From contig NZ_QJQX01000031.1 of the NCBI RefSeq assembly GCF_013393185.1, forward strand, positions 1 through 64,000: a stretch of DNA of 64,000 nucleotides. The letters run 5' to 3'. A program made the translations under genes and the position numbers. The notes below the pieces were generated by a model, which was given only the letters and a program-made list of their open reading frames with translations, made no database searches and was not told where the DNA came from. The first letter of the stretch is position 1, and each line of letters opens with the position of its first letter. This DNA comes from Sphingobium lactosutens (GTDB lineage Bacteria > Pseudomonadota > Alphaproteobacteria > Sphingomonadales > Sphingomonadaceae). Of this stretch, positions 54,927-63,716 are shown one piece after another.

Positions 54927-56210
54927 ATGTCGTCCGCGCTTCTCGATACCGTCCGCAGCCTCGTCACCGATGGCGGCATGTCCCGTTCCGGCCTGGCGCG
55001 CGCCGCCGGCCTGCACGCCAACAGCCTGCGCAAGCTTGGCGAGGCCGACTGGAACCCGACCGCCGAGACGCTGGGCAAGCTGGAAAGCTATATCCTCAAG
55101 CGCGAGGGCGGCACCGCGCTCGCCAGCCCCGAGGAAATCATCAACGAAGCCCGCAACGGCCGCATGTTCATCCTGGTCGATGACGAAGATCGCGAGAATG
55201 AGGGCGACCTCGTCATCCCCGCCCAGATGGCGACGCCCGACGCGATCAATTTCATGGCCACCCATGGCCGCGGCCTCATCTGCCTGGCCCTGACCAAGGA
55301 CCGGGTCGACACGCTGGGCCTGGACCTGATGAGCCGCAACAACGGCACCCGCCACGAAACCGCCTTCACCGTCTCGATCGAGGCGCGCGAGGGCGTCACC
55401 ACCGGCATCAGCGCCGCCGACCGCGCCCGCACCATCTCCGTCGCGATCGACGGGTCGAAGGGCAAGGCCGACATCGTGACGCCGGGCCATGTCTTCCCGC
55501 TGGTGGCCAAGGATGGCGGCGTGCTGGTGCGCACCGGCCATACCGAGGCGGCGGTCGACGTCGCCCGCCTCGCCGGCCTGAACCCGTCGGGCGTGATCTG
55601 CGAGGTGATGAAGGATGACGGCACCATGGCGCGCCTCGACGACCTCATCCCCTTCGCGCAAAAGCACAAGATGAAGATCGGCACGATCCGCGACCTGATC
55701 GCCTATCGCCGCCGGCACGACCATATGGTCGAGCGCCGCGCCGAAACCGTTTTCCACAGCCAGTGGGGCGGCGACTGGAAAGCGATCAGCTTCTACAACA
55801 AGGCGACCCATACCGAGCAGCTGGTGCTGCAGAAGGGGCATGTCTCCTCCGACGAGCCGACCCTGGTGCGCATGCACCAGCTCTCGCTGCTGGATGATGT
55901 CTATGGCGCAATCGGCAAGCGCGCCGGGCTGCTGGCCAAGTCGATGGAGATCATCGCGCAGGAAGGCGCGGGCGTGATCGTCATCCTGACCAGCTCGTCG
56001 CCGGGCGATTTCGTCAGCCGCATTCTCCAGCATCATGCCGGGCAGAAGGTCGCCGGCATGGACGAATTGCGCGACTATGGCGTGGGCGCGCAGATCCTCG
56101 CCGACCTGGGCGTGCACGACATGGTGCTGCTCAGCAACACCCAGCACAGCCTGATCGCGCTTGACGGCTACGACCTGTCCGTGGTTGGGCAGCGCGCGAT
56201 CGAACTGTAA
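54927..56210 (+). CDS. ribB: RibBX: HTH - DHBP synthase - RibA-like fusion
   Basis: 427 aa from the ATG at 54927 (GGAG 9 bp upstream); a start at 54888 would overlap the promoter. Residues 1-58 are a helix-turn-helix (GGMSRSGLARAAGLHANSL). Residues 65-270 are DHBP synthase with FILVDDEDRENEGDLVIPA and TPGHVFPLVAKDGGVLVRTGHTEAAVD. Residues 280-427 resemble GTP cyclohydrolase II, but the three zinc Cys (ECLTGD and LRCDCG in active enzymes) are missing (MHQLSLLDD, IGKRAG), so that half is inactive. A catalytic RibA must be elsewhere. The HTH suggests autoregulation at 54846-54879. Confidence 0.9.
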   Translation: MSSALLDTVRSLVTDGGMSRSGLARAAGLHANSLRKLGEADWNPTAETLGKLESYILKREGGTALASPEEIINEARNGRMFILVDDEDRENEGDLVIPAQMATPDAINFMATHGRGLICLALTKDRVDTLGLDLMSRNNGTRHETAFTVSIEAREGVTTGISAADRARTISVAIDGSKGKADIVTPGHVFPLVAKDGGVLVRTGHTEAAVDVARLAGLNPSGVICEVMKDDGTMARLDDLIPFAQKHKMKIGTIRDLIAYRRRHDHMVERRAETVFHSQWGGDWKAISFYNKATHTEQLVLQKGHVSSDEPTLVRMHQLSLLDDVYGAIGKRAGLLAKSMEIIAQEGAGVIVILTSSSPGDFVSRILQHHAGQKVAGMDELRDYGVGAQILADLGVHDMVLLSNTQHSLIALDGYDLSVVGQRAIEL

Positions 56211-56222
56211 GAGGATAGCAGC

Positions 56223-56645
56223 ATGGCCAAATTCCTGATCGTCGAAGCACGCTTCTACGACCATCTCAACGACCTGCTGATCGAAGGCGCAAAGGCGGCG
56301 CTGGACGATGCCGGCCATAAATATGAGGTGGTGACGGTGCCGGGCGCGCTGGAAATCCCCGGCGCGGTGGCGCTGGCGGCGGAAACCGGCCGCTATGACG
56401 GCTTCGTCGCGATCGGCGTGGTGATCCGCGGCGAAACCTATCATTTCGAGGTGGTGTCGAACGAAAGCGCGCGCGGCCTTATGGCGCTTTCGATGGACGG
56501 AATCGCTATCGGCAACGGCATCCTGACCGTCGAGAATGAAGAACAGGCGCTGGTCCGCGCCCGCCCCGACCAGAAGGACAAGGGCGGTGAGGCGGCCAAG
56601 GCGGCCATCGCCATGCTGGCCCTGCGCGAGAAATTCGGCGCCTGA
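56223..56645 (+). CDS. ribH: Lumazine synthase
   Basis: 140 aa. Motifs: [60 protein letters not shown]. It condenses the RibD product with DHBP from RibBX. It starts 12 bp after ribBX and ends before a strong terminator. Confidence 0.96.
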   Translation: MAKFLIVEARFYDHLNDLLIEGAKAALDDAGHKYEVVTVPGALEIPGAVALAAETGRYDGFVAIGVVIRGETYHFEVVSNESARGLMALSMDGIAIGNGILTVENEEQALVRARPDQKDKGGEAAKAAIAMLALREKFGA

Positions 56646-56663
56646 TTGAAGCGCTGACAGACG

Positions 56664-56699
56664 AAAAAAGGGCGGCTCCCGATGGAGCCGCCTTTTTTG
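56664..56699 (+). terminator. Rho-independent terminator of the rib cluster
   Basis: Perfect stem GGCGGCTCC/GGAGCCGCC (56671-56679 and 56684-56692) with a CGAT loop, preceded by AAAAAA and followed by TTTTTT. Confidence 0.92.
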
Positions 56700-56739
56700 T
56701 CGGGTTTGGGTGGTGGGGGGGCGGATATTCCCAACGCTC

Positions 56740-56828
56740 GTCACCCCGGCCCTGAGCCGGGGTCCAGCTGCCTTTCAAAGTTCGGCTTGGAAGAAGAAGC
56801 GGGATCCCGGGTCAAGCCCGGGATGACG
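56740..56828. repeat. REP-like intergenic repeat (type C relative)
   Basis: Hairpin CCCCGGC-CCTGA-GCCGGGG (about 56744-56762) and hairpin ATCCCGGG-TCAAG-CCCGGGAT (56804-56824) face each other across about 40 bp. It ends in GGGATGACG, like the 41989-42066 element. Confidence 0.6.
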
Positions 56829-56856
56829 TTGAATCAATGTCCGCTCCTCAGCTACC

Positions 56857-57951
56857 TCAGGCCGCCGCCTTTTCCTCGGCCAGCGTCGGATAGTCGGTAT
56901 AGCCCTCCACGCCCTGGCTGTACCAGGTCGTCATCGCCTGTGGCTGGTTGACCGGCGCACCTTGGCGCAGCCGTTCGACAAGGTCGGGATTGGCGAGCAG
57001 TGGACGACCGAAGCTGATCGCATCGGCCAGGCCGCTGGCCAGGTCCGCCTGCGCGCGCTCCGCATCATAGTCGCTGTTCAGCACCAGCGGTCCCTTGAAA
57101 TGCCGGCGGATGAGCGGCGACTGGCGCGGCACGTCCGTCGCGCCGAAAGTGCCGTCCGGTCCCGGCTCGCGCAGTTCGAGAAAGGCGATACCGATCGCGT
57201 CCAGCACATCGGCCGCCGCCGCGAACAGGGTCGCGGGATCGCTGTCGTCAACGCCCTGCGTGTCCCCATTGGGGGACAGGCGCACCGACACGCGGTCGGC
57301 ACCGATCGCATCGACCACCGCCTGCGTCACTTCGCGCAGCAGGCGGACGCGGTTTTCGACGCTGCCGCCATAGATATCGTCGCGGAAATTGCTGTTGTCG
57401 CGCAGAAATTCGTCGATCAGATAGCCGTTGGCGGCATGGATCTGCACCCCGTCGAACCCGGCGGCGATCGCATTATGCGCGGCGCGGACATAGGTGTCGA
57501 TCAGCCCCGGAATTTCCTCCAGCGCCAGCGGACGGGCAGTTTCATAGGGCTGCTTACCCTCATAAGTGTGAGCATCCCCCGGCGCGGCGGTGGCGCTGGC
57601 GGACACGGGCTGCTCGCCGGTGACGGCGCTGTGGACGGCCCGGCCCATATGCCAGAGCTGGACGATGATCCGGCCGCCCTTGTCATGCACGGCCTGCGTC
57701 ACCGGCTTCCACGCCTCGACCTGTTCGTCCGACCAGATGCCTGGCGCATATGGCCAGCCCAATCCCTGCTGCGAAATACCCGTGGCCTCGCTGATGATGA
57801 GGCCGGCCGAGGCGCGCTGCGCATAATAATCGGCCATGATCGAGGTCGGCACATGGGCGCGGGTCGCGCGGCCGCGGGTCAGCGGCGCCATCAGGACGCG
57901 GTTGGGGGCGCTGACCGCGCCAAGCTGGATCGGATCGAACAATGTGGTCAT
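56857..57951 (-). CDS. Old Yellow Enzyme family alkene reductase
   Basis: 364 aa. FMN-barrel motifs: NRVLMAPLTRGRA, GLIISEATGISQQGLG, VQLWHMGRAVH, GVQIHAANGYLIDEFLRD and YGGSVENRVR. The His-Ala-Ala-Asn group and catalytic Tyr context fit NemA/XenB-type reductases of enones and nitro compounds. It diverges from the EamA transporter across a small palindrome. Confidence 0.92.
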   Translation of the reverse strand: MTTLFDPIQLGAVSAPNRVLMAPLTRGRATRAHVPTSIMADYYAQRASAGLIISEATGISQQGLGWPYAPGIWSDEQVEAWKPVTQAVHDKGGRIIVQLWHMGRAVHSAVTGEQPVSASATAAPGDAHTYEGKQPYETARPLALEEIPGLIDTYVRAAHNAIAAGFDGVQIHAANGYLIDEFLRDNSNFRDDIYGGSVENRVRLLREVTQAVVDAIGADRVSVRLSPNGDTQGVDDSDPATLFAAAADVLDAIGIAFLELREPGPDGTFGATDVPRQSPLIRRHFKGPLVLNSDYDAERAQADLASGLADAISFGRPLLANPDLVERLRQGAPVNQPQAMTTWYSQGVEGYTDYPTLAEEKAAA

Positions 57952-57974
57952 AGAAAGAAACTCCCTCCATCAAA

Positions 57975-57989
57975 GTTGCAAAATGCAAC
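57975..57989. promoter_or_regulatory. Palindrome in the divergent OYE/EamA promoter
   Basis: GTTGCA-AAA-TGCAAC, perfect 6-3-6, 24 bp upstream of the OYE start and 36 bp upstream of the transporter start. A shared operator for an electrophile- or redox-sensing repressor is plausible. No regulator gene is adjacent. Confidence 0.55.
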
Positions 57990-58024
57990 GGGACTTGATG
58001 CGCAAAGCCAGCTAGGGAGCCGCC

Positions 58025-58906
58025 ATGCCGACTTCAACCCCCGCCGCGCACATATCCATGCCGCGCATGGCCTTTCCAGCGCTGATCCTTGCAAACCTGA
58101 TCCTGCCGCTGGGTCCGGTGCTGGTGCGCCTGTCGGATGTCGGCCCGGTCGCGGCGGCCTTCTGGCGGCTGGCGATTGCCCTCCCCTTTCTGCTGCTGCT
58201 CGCCCGGCCAGGCTTCAGGCGCACCCCGCCGACCGGCCGCGAATGGACCGCGCTGCTCCTGTCGGGCCTGGTCTTCGCCCTGGACTTGGCCGCCTGGCAT
58301 ATCGGCATCCTCTATACCAAGGTCGCCAATGCGACCATCTTCGGCAATCTGAGCGGGCTGTTCCTGCCCGCCTGGGCGTTGCTGGTGCTGCGCCAGCGGC
58401 CGACGCGGATGCAGGCCGCCGCCCTGCTGCTGGCGAGCGCCGGGGCCGCGGTGATGATGGGCGGCAGCTATGACCTGTCGATCCGCAACCTTCATGGCGA
58501 CCTGCTCTGCCTGCTCGCAGGGCTGTTATACACGGCCTATCTGCTGATCGTGCAGGGCGCGCGCGGGCGGCTCGACAGCTGGTCGGTGCTGGCGGGGTCC
58601 AGCCTCGCCAGTACACCGGCGCTCCTGCTCTGCGCGCTGTTGCTGGGGGAGCGCGTGATGCCGGGCGACTGGACACCGCTGATCCTGCTCGCTTTGTCGA
58701 GCCAGCTGATCGGCCAGGGGCTGCTCACCTATGCGATCGGCTGGTTTTCGCCGCTGGTGCTGGGCCTGAGTCTGTTGCTGCAACCCGCCGTATCGGCCAT
58801 TTTCGGCTGGTTGCTGTTCGCCGAATGGCTGAGCGCCGCCGACATGCTCGGCACGGCGGCGGTCGCGGCGGCGCTGGTGCTTGTGCGCCTGCCGGGACGG
58901 GCCTAG
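58025..58906 (+). CDS. EamA/DMT family transporter
   Basis: 293 aa with about ten TM helices in two EamA repeats: LILANLILPLGPVLVRLSD and VAAAFWRLAIALPFLLLLAR in the first, LLCLLAGLLYTAYLLIV and LLLQPAVSAIFGWLLFAEWL in the second. Exporters of metabolites or amino acids are common in this family; substrate unknown. An internal ATG at 58064 could be the real start. Confidence 0.88.
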   Translation: MPTSTPAAHISMPRMAFPALILANLILPLGPVLVRLSDVGPVAAAFWRLAIALPFLLLLARPGFRRTPPTGREWTALLLSGLVFALDLAAWHIGILYTKVANATIFGNLSGLFLPAWALLVLRQRPTRMQAAALLLASAGAAVMMGGSYDLSIRNLHGDLLCLLAGLLYTAYLLIVQGARGRLDSWSVLAGSSLASTPALLLCALLLGERVMPGDWTPLILLALSSQLIGQGLLTYAIGWFSPLVLGLSLLLQPAVSAIFGWLLFAEWLSAADMLGTAAVAAALVLVRLPGRA

Positions 58907-58915
58907 ACTGGCAAT

Positions 58916-59578
58916 ATGAGCGATACCCAGGATCTCACCCTCGACGAAATCCGCGCGCTGCTGGCGCCTGCTCTTGCGCGTCACGCCGCTTTCGACGGCT
59001 GGCGGCCGCAGGCGGTGATGATGGCGGCGCAGGAAAAGCGCGTCGACGCCGATGTCGCGCAGCTTGCCTTCGACGATGGCGCGATCGAGATGATCGACGC
59101 CTGGTTCGCCAGCATCGATGCGCGGATGCTCGACGCCGTGCCGGCCGAGCAACTGGCGACGCTGTCGATCCGCAAGAAGATTTTGGCGCTGGTCGAGGCG
59201 CGGCTCGCCCTGCTGGCGCCCGACCGGGAAGCGCTGCGCCGAGCGCTCGCCATCCTGGCGCTGCCGACCAATGCGGCCCGCGCGGCGAAACTGGCCTGGC
59301 GCGCCGCCGACATCATGTGGCGCGCGGCCGGCGACACGGCCGCCGACTTCAACCATTATACCAAGCGAACGACGCTGACCGCTGTCTATGCCTCCACCCT
59401 GCTGGTCTTCGTCGATGACGAAAGCGAAAGCCATGCCGACAGCCGCGCCTTCCTCGCCCGCCGGGTCGAGAATGTGATCCAGTTCGAAAAGGCCAAGGCG
59501 AAGTGGAAGGGCGTGGGGGGCGGCGAACGGCTCAGTCTGGCGCGCTTCATCGGCCGGTTGCGCTATCCCGCAATATGA
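58916..59578 (+). CDS. COQ9 family protein (ubiquinone biosynthesis)
   Basis: 220 aa. The N-terminal AALAPALARHAAFDGWRPQA-like region and the C-terminal RAADIMWRAAGDTAADFNHYTKR with LTAVYASTLLVFVDDES form the COQ9 lipid-binding block, including the W..AGD...D.N.Y..R motif. COQ9 presents quinone precursors to COQ7. It starts 9 bp after the EamA gene, likely co-transcribed. Confidence 0.94.
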   Translation: MSDTQDLTLDEIRALLAPALARHAAFDGWRPQAVMMAAQEKRVDADVAQLAFDDGAIEMIDAWFASIDARMLDAVPAEQLATLSIRKKILALVEARLALLAPDREALRRALAILALPTNAARAAKLAWRAADIMWRAAGDTAADFNHYTKRTTLTAVYASTLLVFVDDESESHADSRAFLARRVENVIQFEKAKAKWKGVGGGERLSLARFIGRLRYPAI

Positions 59579-59634
59579 TCTGCCGAAACCGATGGCCGAT
59601 TCACGCTGGCCATTTGGTAAAGGTATTGATAGTC

Positions 59635-59657
59635 ACTCGCAGAAATAGTCTGCGAGT
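59635..59657. promoter_or_regulatory. Inverted repeat upstream of feoAB
   Basis: ACTCGCAGA (59635-59643) and TCTGCGAGT (59649-59657) with a 5-bp centre, ending 9 bp before the feoA start. Position and iron-uptake context suggest a Fur-type operator, but the sequence does not match a Fur box I can vouch for. Confidence 0.5.
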
Positions 59658-59666
59658 ATAGTTCCC

Positions 59667-59936
59667 TTGCGCTTGACCGACCTGCCGCTGCGGCAACCCG
59701 CCTATGTCGACTTGATCGACTGGTCCGCCCTTACCCCGTCCGAAGGCCAGCGGCTGCGCGAATTCGGCCTGTGCGAAGGGGCGAGCGTGGAGGCATTGCA
59801 CCATGGCGGTTTCCTGGGCAAGGGGCCGATCGCCTGCAAGGTCGGGCGCATGACCATCGCCATGCGCCGCGCACATGCCGCCGCCATCACCGTGCGTACC
59901 GGGCCGGAAATGCCGGACATGGAGTCGGCAGCATGA
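59667..59936 (+). CDS. feoA: FeoA, ferrous iron transport protein A
   Basis: 89 aa with an SH3-like fold: LRLTDL-type start, REFGLCEGASVEALHHGGF, GPIACKVGRMTIAMRRAHAAAI. TTG at 59667 is the only start in place. It overlaps feoB by 4 bp (ATGA). It helps FeoB import Fe2+. Confidence 0.9.
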   Translation: MRLTDLPLRQPAYVDLIDWSALTPSEGQRLREFGLCEGASVEALHHGGFLGKGPIACKVGRMTIAMRRAHAAAITVRTGPEMPDMESAA

Positions 59937-61786
59937 GCGGCCTGCCGCTGGTCGCGCTGGTCGGCAATCCCAATGCCGGCAAGAGCGCTTTGTTCAACGC
60001 ACTGACCGGCGCCCGGCAGAAGCTGGGCAATTATCCCGGCGTCACGGTGGAGCGCAAGGCGGGCCGGTTGGCTCTGTCCGACGGGCGCCCGGTCGAGCTG
60101 GTCGACCTGCCCGGCACCTACAGCCTCGACCCCACCAGCCCCGACGAGCAGGTGACGCGCGATGTCATCCTGGGCAAGCAGGAGGGTGAAAGGCGCCCCG
60201 ACGCGCTGGTCATCGTGGTCGATGCATCGAACCTCGACAATCATCTGCGCTTCGCGATCGAACTGATCGCGCTGGGCCTGCCCACGATCGTCGCGCTCAA
60301 CATGGTCGATCTTGCCACCCGCGACGGGCTGGAACTGGACGCCAACATCCTGTCGCGCGAACTGGGCGTACCGGTGGTGTCGACCGTGGCGGTGCGCAAG
60401 CGTGGCCTGGACCATCTGCGTCAGGAACTGGACGGTCTGATGAACGGCGCGCCCCGGCCCTATACGGGCGACGCAGCGCATGATTTCGACAAGGTACGCG
60501 GCGAAGCGCAACGGATCGCGCGCGCCGCGATCGTGCGCGAGACTCCGTCGCGCCGACTGACGGCGGCGGTGGACCGGGTGCTGCTGCATCCCGTCGCCGG
60601 CTTCATCATCCTGCTCGCTTTGCTGTTCGTCATGTTCCAGGCGGTGTTCAGCTGGGCCAGTGCGCCGGCCGACATGCTGGAAGGCTGGGTAACGGCATTG
60701 GGCGAGGCGGTGACGAACACGCTGCCGCCGGGCATCGTCCACGATTTCCTGTTGCAGGGCGTGGTCGGCGGCGTGGGCGCGGTGATCGTCTTCCTGCCTC
60801 AGATCCTGATCCTCTTCTTCTTCATCCTGATGCTGGAAGCGACCGGCTATATGGCGCGCGCGGCCTTCATCATGGATGCGCTGATGGCTCGGGTCGGCCT
60901 GTCGGGCCGGGCCTTCATCCCACTCCTCTCCTCCTTTGCCTGCGCGGTGCCCGGCATCATGGCGACGCGCACCATATCCGATCCCAAGGACCGGCTGACG
61001 ACGATCCTGATCGCGCCGCTGATGACCTGTTCGGCGCGACTGCCGGTCTATGGCCTCATCATCAGCGCCTTCATCCCCGCCCGGACGGTTGGATGGGGCG
61101 TCGGCTTGCAGGGGCTGGTGATGTTCCTGCTCTATGTCTTCGGCATTGTCGGCGCGCTGGTCGCCGCCTGGGCATTGCGGCTGACCGTGACCAAGGGGCA
61201 AAGCAGCGGCTTCCTGATGGAAATGCCCAAATATCAGTGGCCCCGACCGCAGGATCTGCTGATCGGCCTGTGGCAGCGCGCGGTGATCTTCCTGAAGCGC
61301 GCGGGCACGATCATCCTGTTCACCAATATCGTCCTGTGGGTGCTGATGAGCTTCCCCAAGGCGCCCGATGGCGTGCGGCAGAGCGAATATTCGATCGCCG
61401 GCCGGATCGCGGGCGGCATCAATGTGCTGGTCGAGCCGATCGGCTTCAACCGCGACATCAGCCTTGCCCTGCTGCCCTCCATGGCCGCGCGCGAAGTGGC
61501 CGTCTCCGCCATCGCCACAGTCTATGCGATCGATGCCGAGGATGATGTCGAGGCGCTGGACAAGGGGCTGGGCGAACGGTTGCAGGGGCGCTGGTCGCTG
61601 GCGACGGCGCTGGCCTTCCTCGCCTGGTTCGTGTTCGCGCCGCAATGCATTTCCACCATCGCGGTGACGCGACGCGAAACCGCCGGCTGGAAATGGACGG
61701 GCTTCATGGTCGGCTATCTGTTCGTGCTGGCCTATGTCGCGGCCGGGCTGACTTATTGGACCGCGACCGCGCTCGGTCTGGCCTAG
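59933..61786 (+). CDS. feoB: FeoB, ferrous iron transporter
   Basis: 617 aa from the ATG at 59933, shorter than the 770-residue E. coli form. N-terminal G domain: G1 GNPNAGKS, G3 DLPGTYSLDP, G4 NMVD. The membrane part carries LPQILILFFFILMLEATGYMARAAFIMD and FACAVPGIMATRTI (read in pieces), the Gate motifs. It moves Fe2+ across the inner membrane. Confidence 0.95.
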   Translation: MSGLPLVALVGNPNAGKSALFNALTGARQKLGNYPGVTVERKAGRLALSDGRPVELVDLPGTYSLDPTSPDEQVTRDVILGKQEGERRPDALVIVVDASNLDNHLRFAIELIALGLPTIVALNMVDLATRDGLELDANILSRELGVPVVSTVAVRKRGLDHLRQELDGLMNGAPRPYTGDAAHDFDKVRGEAQRIARAAIVRETPSRRLTAAVDRVLLHPVAGFIILLALLFVMFQAVFSWASAPADMLEGWVTALGEAVTNTLPPGIVHDFLLQGVVGGVGAVIVFLPQILILFFFILMLEATGYMARAAFIMDALMARVGLSGRAFIPLLSSFACAVPGIMATRTISDPKDRLTTILIAPLMTCSARLPVYGLIISAFIPARTVGWGVGLQGLVMFLLYVFGIVGALVAAWALRLTVTKGQSSGFLMEMPKYQWPRPQDLLIGLWQRAVIFLKRAGTIILFTNIVLWVLMSFPKAPDGVRQSEYSIAGRIAGGINVLVEPIGFNRDISLALLPSMAAREVAVSAIATVYAIDAEDDVEALDKGLGERLQGRWSLATALAFLAWFVFAPQCISTIAVTRRETAGWKWTGFMVGYLFVLAYVAAGLTYWTATALGLA

Positions 61787-61861
61787 CGTTCGTTGGCTCT
61801 TTGTTCTTGAAGGGCAAGGCGGGCGCTCTATAACGGCCGCTTTGGCGCTTTCGGAGGAATC

Positions 61862-62464
61862 ATGGCAGGCTCGGTCAACAAGGTCATTCTGGTCGGCAAT
61901 CTGGGCGCCGACCCGGAGGTCAAGAGCTTCCAGAATGGCGGCAAGGTGTGCAACCTGCGCATCGCCACGTCCGAAAGCTGGAAGGACCGCATGTCCGGGG
62001 AGCGCAAGGAGCGCACCGAATGGCACAGCGTGTCGATCTTTTCCGAAGGTCTGGCCGGCGTTGCCGAGCGTTTCCTGCGCAAGGGATCGAAGGTCTATCT
62101 GGAAGGCCAGTTGCGCACCCGCAAGTGGCAGGACAATAATGGCAATGACCGCTACACCACCGAAGTGGTGTTGCAGGGTCCGGGCGCGGTGCTGACCATG
62201 CTGGATGGCGCGCCGGGCGGCGGCGGCCAGGGTGGCGGCTTCGGCGGTGGCGGCGGTGGTCGCTCGCAGCAGGGCGTGAGCGACTGGAGCGGCGGATCGA
62301 GCGGCTTCGGCGGCGGCGACTATGATGATTTCGGTGGTGGTTCGGGCGGCGGCCAGGGTGGCGGCGGCTTCGGCGGCGGTCGCTCCTCGTCGGGCGGCGG
62401 CAGCCGCGGCGGCACCGGCGGCCCCAATTTCGACAATGATCTGGACGATGAAGTGCCGTTCTGA
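61862..62464 (+). CDS. ssb: Single-stranded DNA-binding protein
   Basis: 200 aa. OB fold: [49 protein letters not shown] Gly/Ser-rich linker of about 75 residues leads to the acidic tip [10 protein letters not shown] that binds partner proteins. GGAGG precedes the ATG. No canonical LexA box was found upstream. Confidence 0.97.
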   Translation: MAGSVNKVILVGNLGADPEVKSFQNGGKVCNLRIATSESWKDRMSGERKERTEWHSVSIFSEGLAGVAERFLRKGSKVYLEGQLRTRKWQDNNGNDRYTTEVVLQGPGAVLTMLDGAPGGGGQGGGFGGGGGGRSQQGVSDWSGGSSGFGGGDYDDFGGGSGGGQGGGGFGGGRSSSGGGSRGGTGGPNFDNDLDDEVPF

Positions 62465-62485
62465 GGCTCGCGCATCGACGACATG

Positions 62486-62525
62486 AAAAAGGGCGGCTCC
62501 CCATCGGGAAGCCGCCCTTTTTTCG
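62486..62525 (+). terminator. Rho-independent terminator of ssb
   Basis: Stem GGGCGGCT/AGCCGCCC (62491-62498 and 62510-62517) extended by partial pairing, then TTTTTT, 25 bp after the ssb stop. Confidence 0.9.
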
Positions 62526-62600
62526 GTGATCGATCCGGCCGGTCAGTCTGACCGGAAGGATGCGCGGGACTTGATCGGCTCAAAACCTATATTGCAGGGC

Positions 62601-62732
62601 ATGAGCAAGATCGAAAAAGCCATCGCCGTCCCTGTCCGTCAGATCGTCCAACCCGTCGAACTGGCGATCGGCGGCGCCATCGCCCTGTCGGGTCTGGCGC
62701 TGCTGATCGTCCGGTTGCCGCCCGCCTTCTGA
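62601..62732 (+). CDS. 43-aa membrane protein, unknown
   Basis: MSKIEKAIAVPVRQIVQPV leads into one TM helix (ELAIGGAIALSGLALLIV). A GCAGGG sequence is upstream. It is small, plausible and unassigned. Confidence 0.5.
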   Translation: MSKIEKAIAVPVRQIVQPVELAIGGAIALSGLALLIVRLPPAF

Positions 62733-62750
62733 CGGGCAGCAACCGGCGGC

Positions 62751-63629
62751 TCAGCGGGCCAGTTCTTCCTGCGCAAAGGCGCGGATATGATCCTTCAGAT
62801 CCTCGCGCTCCAGCGAGAGGGCAAGGTTCGCCTCGATATAGCCGGCCTTGGAACCGCAGTCGAAACGGCGCCCGTCGAAGGTGACGCCATGGAAGGACTG
62901 GTTGCCGATCAGCGAGGCCATCGCGTCGGTCAGCTGGATTTCACCGCCCGCGCCCTTTTCCTGCGTTTCCAGGATCTTCATCACCTCCGGCTGGAGGATA
63001 TAGCGGCCCGGCACGATCAGGTTGGACGGCGCGGTGCCGAGCTTGGGCTTTTCGACCAGCCCCTTCACCTGCGTCAGTGCGCCATCCCGCGCGCCCGGAT
63101 CGATGACGCCATAGCTGGGCGTGTCTTCCATCGGAATTTCCAGCGCGCAGACCAGATTGCCGCCGACCTTGTGATAGGCGTCCACCATCTGCTTGAGGCA
63201 GCCATTGCCGCGGGTGCCCCGCATGAATTCGTCGGGCAGCAGGATGGCGAAGGGCTCATCGCCGACGATGTCGCGCGCGCACCAGATCGCATGGCCCAGA
63301 CCCAGCGGCTCTTGCTGGCGGATGAAGACGGCGTTGCCGGGCAGCAGGCGGGTGCCGTCCAGTGCGCCGAGATCCTTGCCCCGCTCGCGCTGGGTAGCCT
63401 CGGTTTCATAGGCGATGTCGAAATAATCCTCGATCGCGCCCTTCCCGCGGCCGGTGACGAAGATCATCTGCTCGATACCGGCCTCGCGGGCTTCATCGAC
63501 CGCATATTGGATCAGCGGCCGGTCGACGACCGGCAGCAATTCCTTGGGCACCGCCTTGGTGGCGGGCAGGAACCGGGTGCCAAGGCCGGCGACAGGGAAG
63601 ATGGCTTTGCGAATAGGCTTATGAGACAT
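62751..63629 (-). CDS. galU: UTP-glucose-1-phosphate uridylyltransferase
   Basis: 292 aa from the ATG at 63629. Nucleotidyltransferase motifs: FPVAGLGTRFLPATKAVPKELLPV (in pieces), GLGHAIWCARDIVGDEPFAI, GLVEKPKLGTAPSNL and GRRFDCGSKAGYIEAN. It makes UDP-glucose for exopolysaccharide, LPS and cell-wall sugars. Monocistronic. Confidence 0.96.
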   Translation of the reverse strand: MSHKPIRKAIFPVAGLGTRFLPATKAVPKELLPVVDRPLIQYAVDEAREAGIEQMIFVTGRGKGAIEDYFDIAYETEATQRERGKDLGALDGTRLLPGNAVFIRQQEPLGLGHAIWCARDIVGDEPFAILLPDEFMRGTRGNGCLKQMVDAYHKVGGNLVCALEIPMEDTPSYGVIDPGARDGALTQVKGLVEKPKLGTAPSNLIVPGRYILQPEVMKILETQEKGAGGEIQLTDAMASLIGNQSFHGVTFDGRRFDCGSKAGYIEANLALSLEREDLKDHIRAFAQEELAR

Positions 63630-63716
63630 GCTGCTCCATTCTCGCTGCAACGCGGAAAATGCGTCTAGAATCGCTTGAAAAGGGTAGAGGTAAGCGGTTG
63701 CGTGCGCAACAACGCG

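Noticed and set aside
61790..61822. Possible LexA box before ssb
   Set aside because: Two GTTC words occur (GTTCGTTGG and TTTGTTC), but they are 11 bp apart instead of 7, so this is not the canonical alphaproteobacterial operator.
59702..62026. 774-aa open frame on the minus strand
   Set aside because: Antisense to feoAB and the start of ssb; low-complexity His/Arg/Gln composition.
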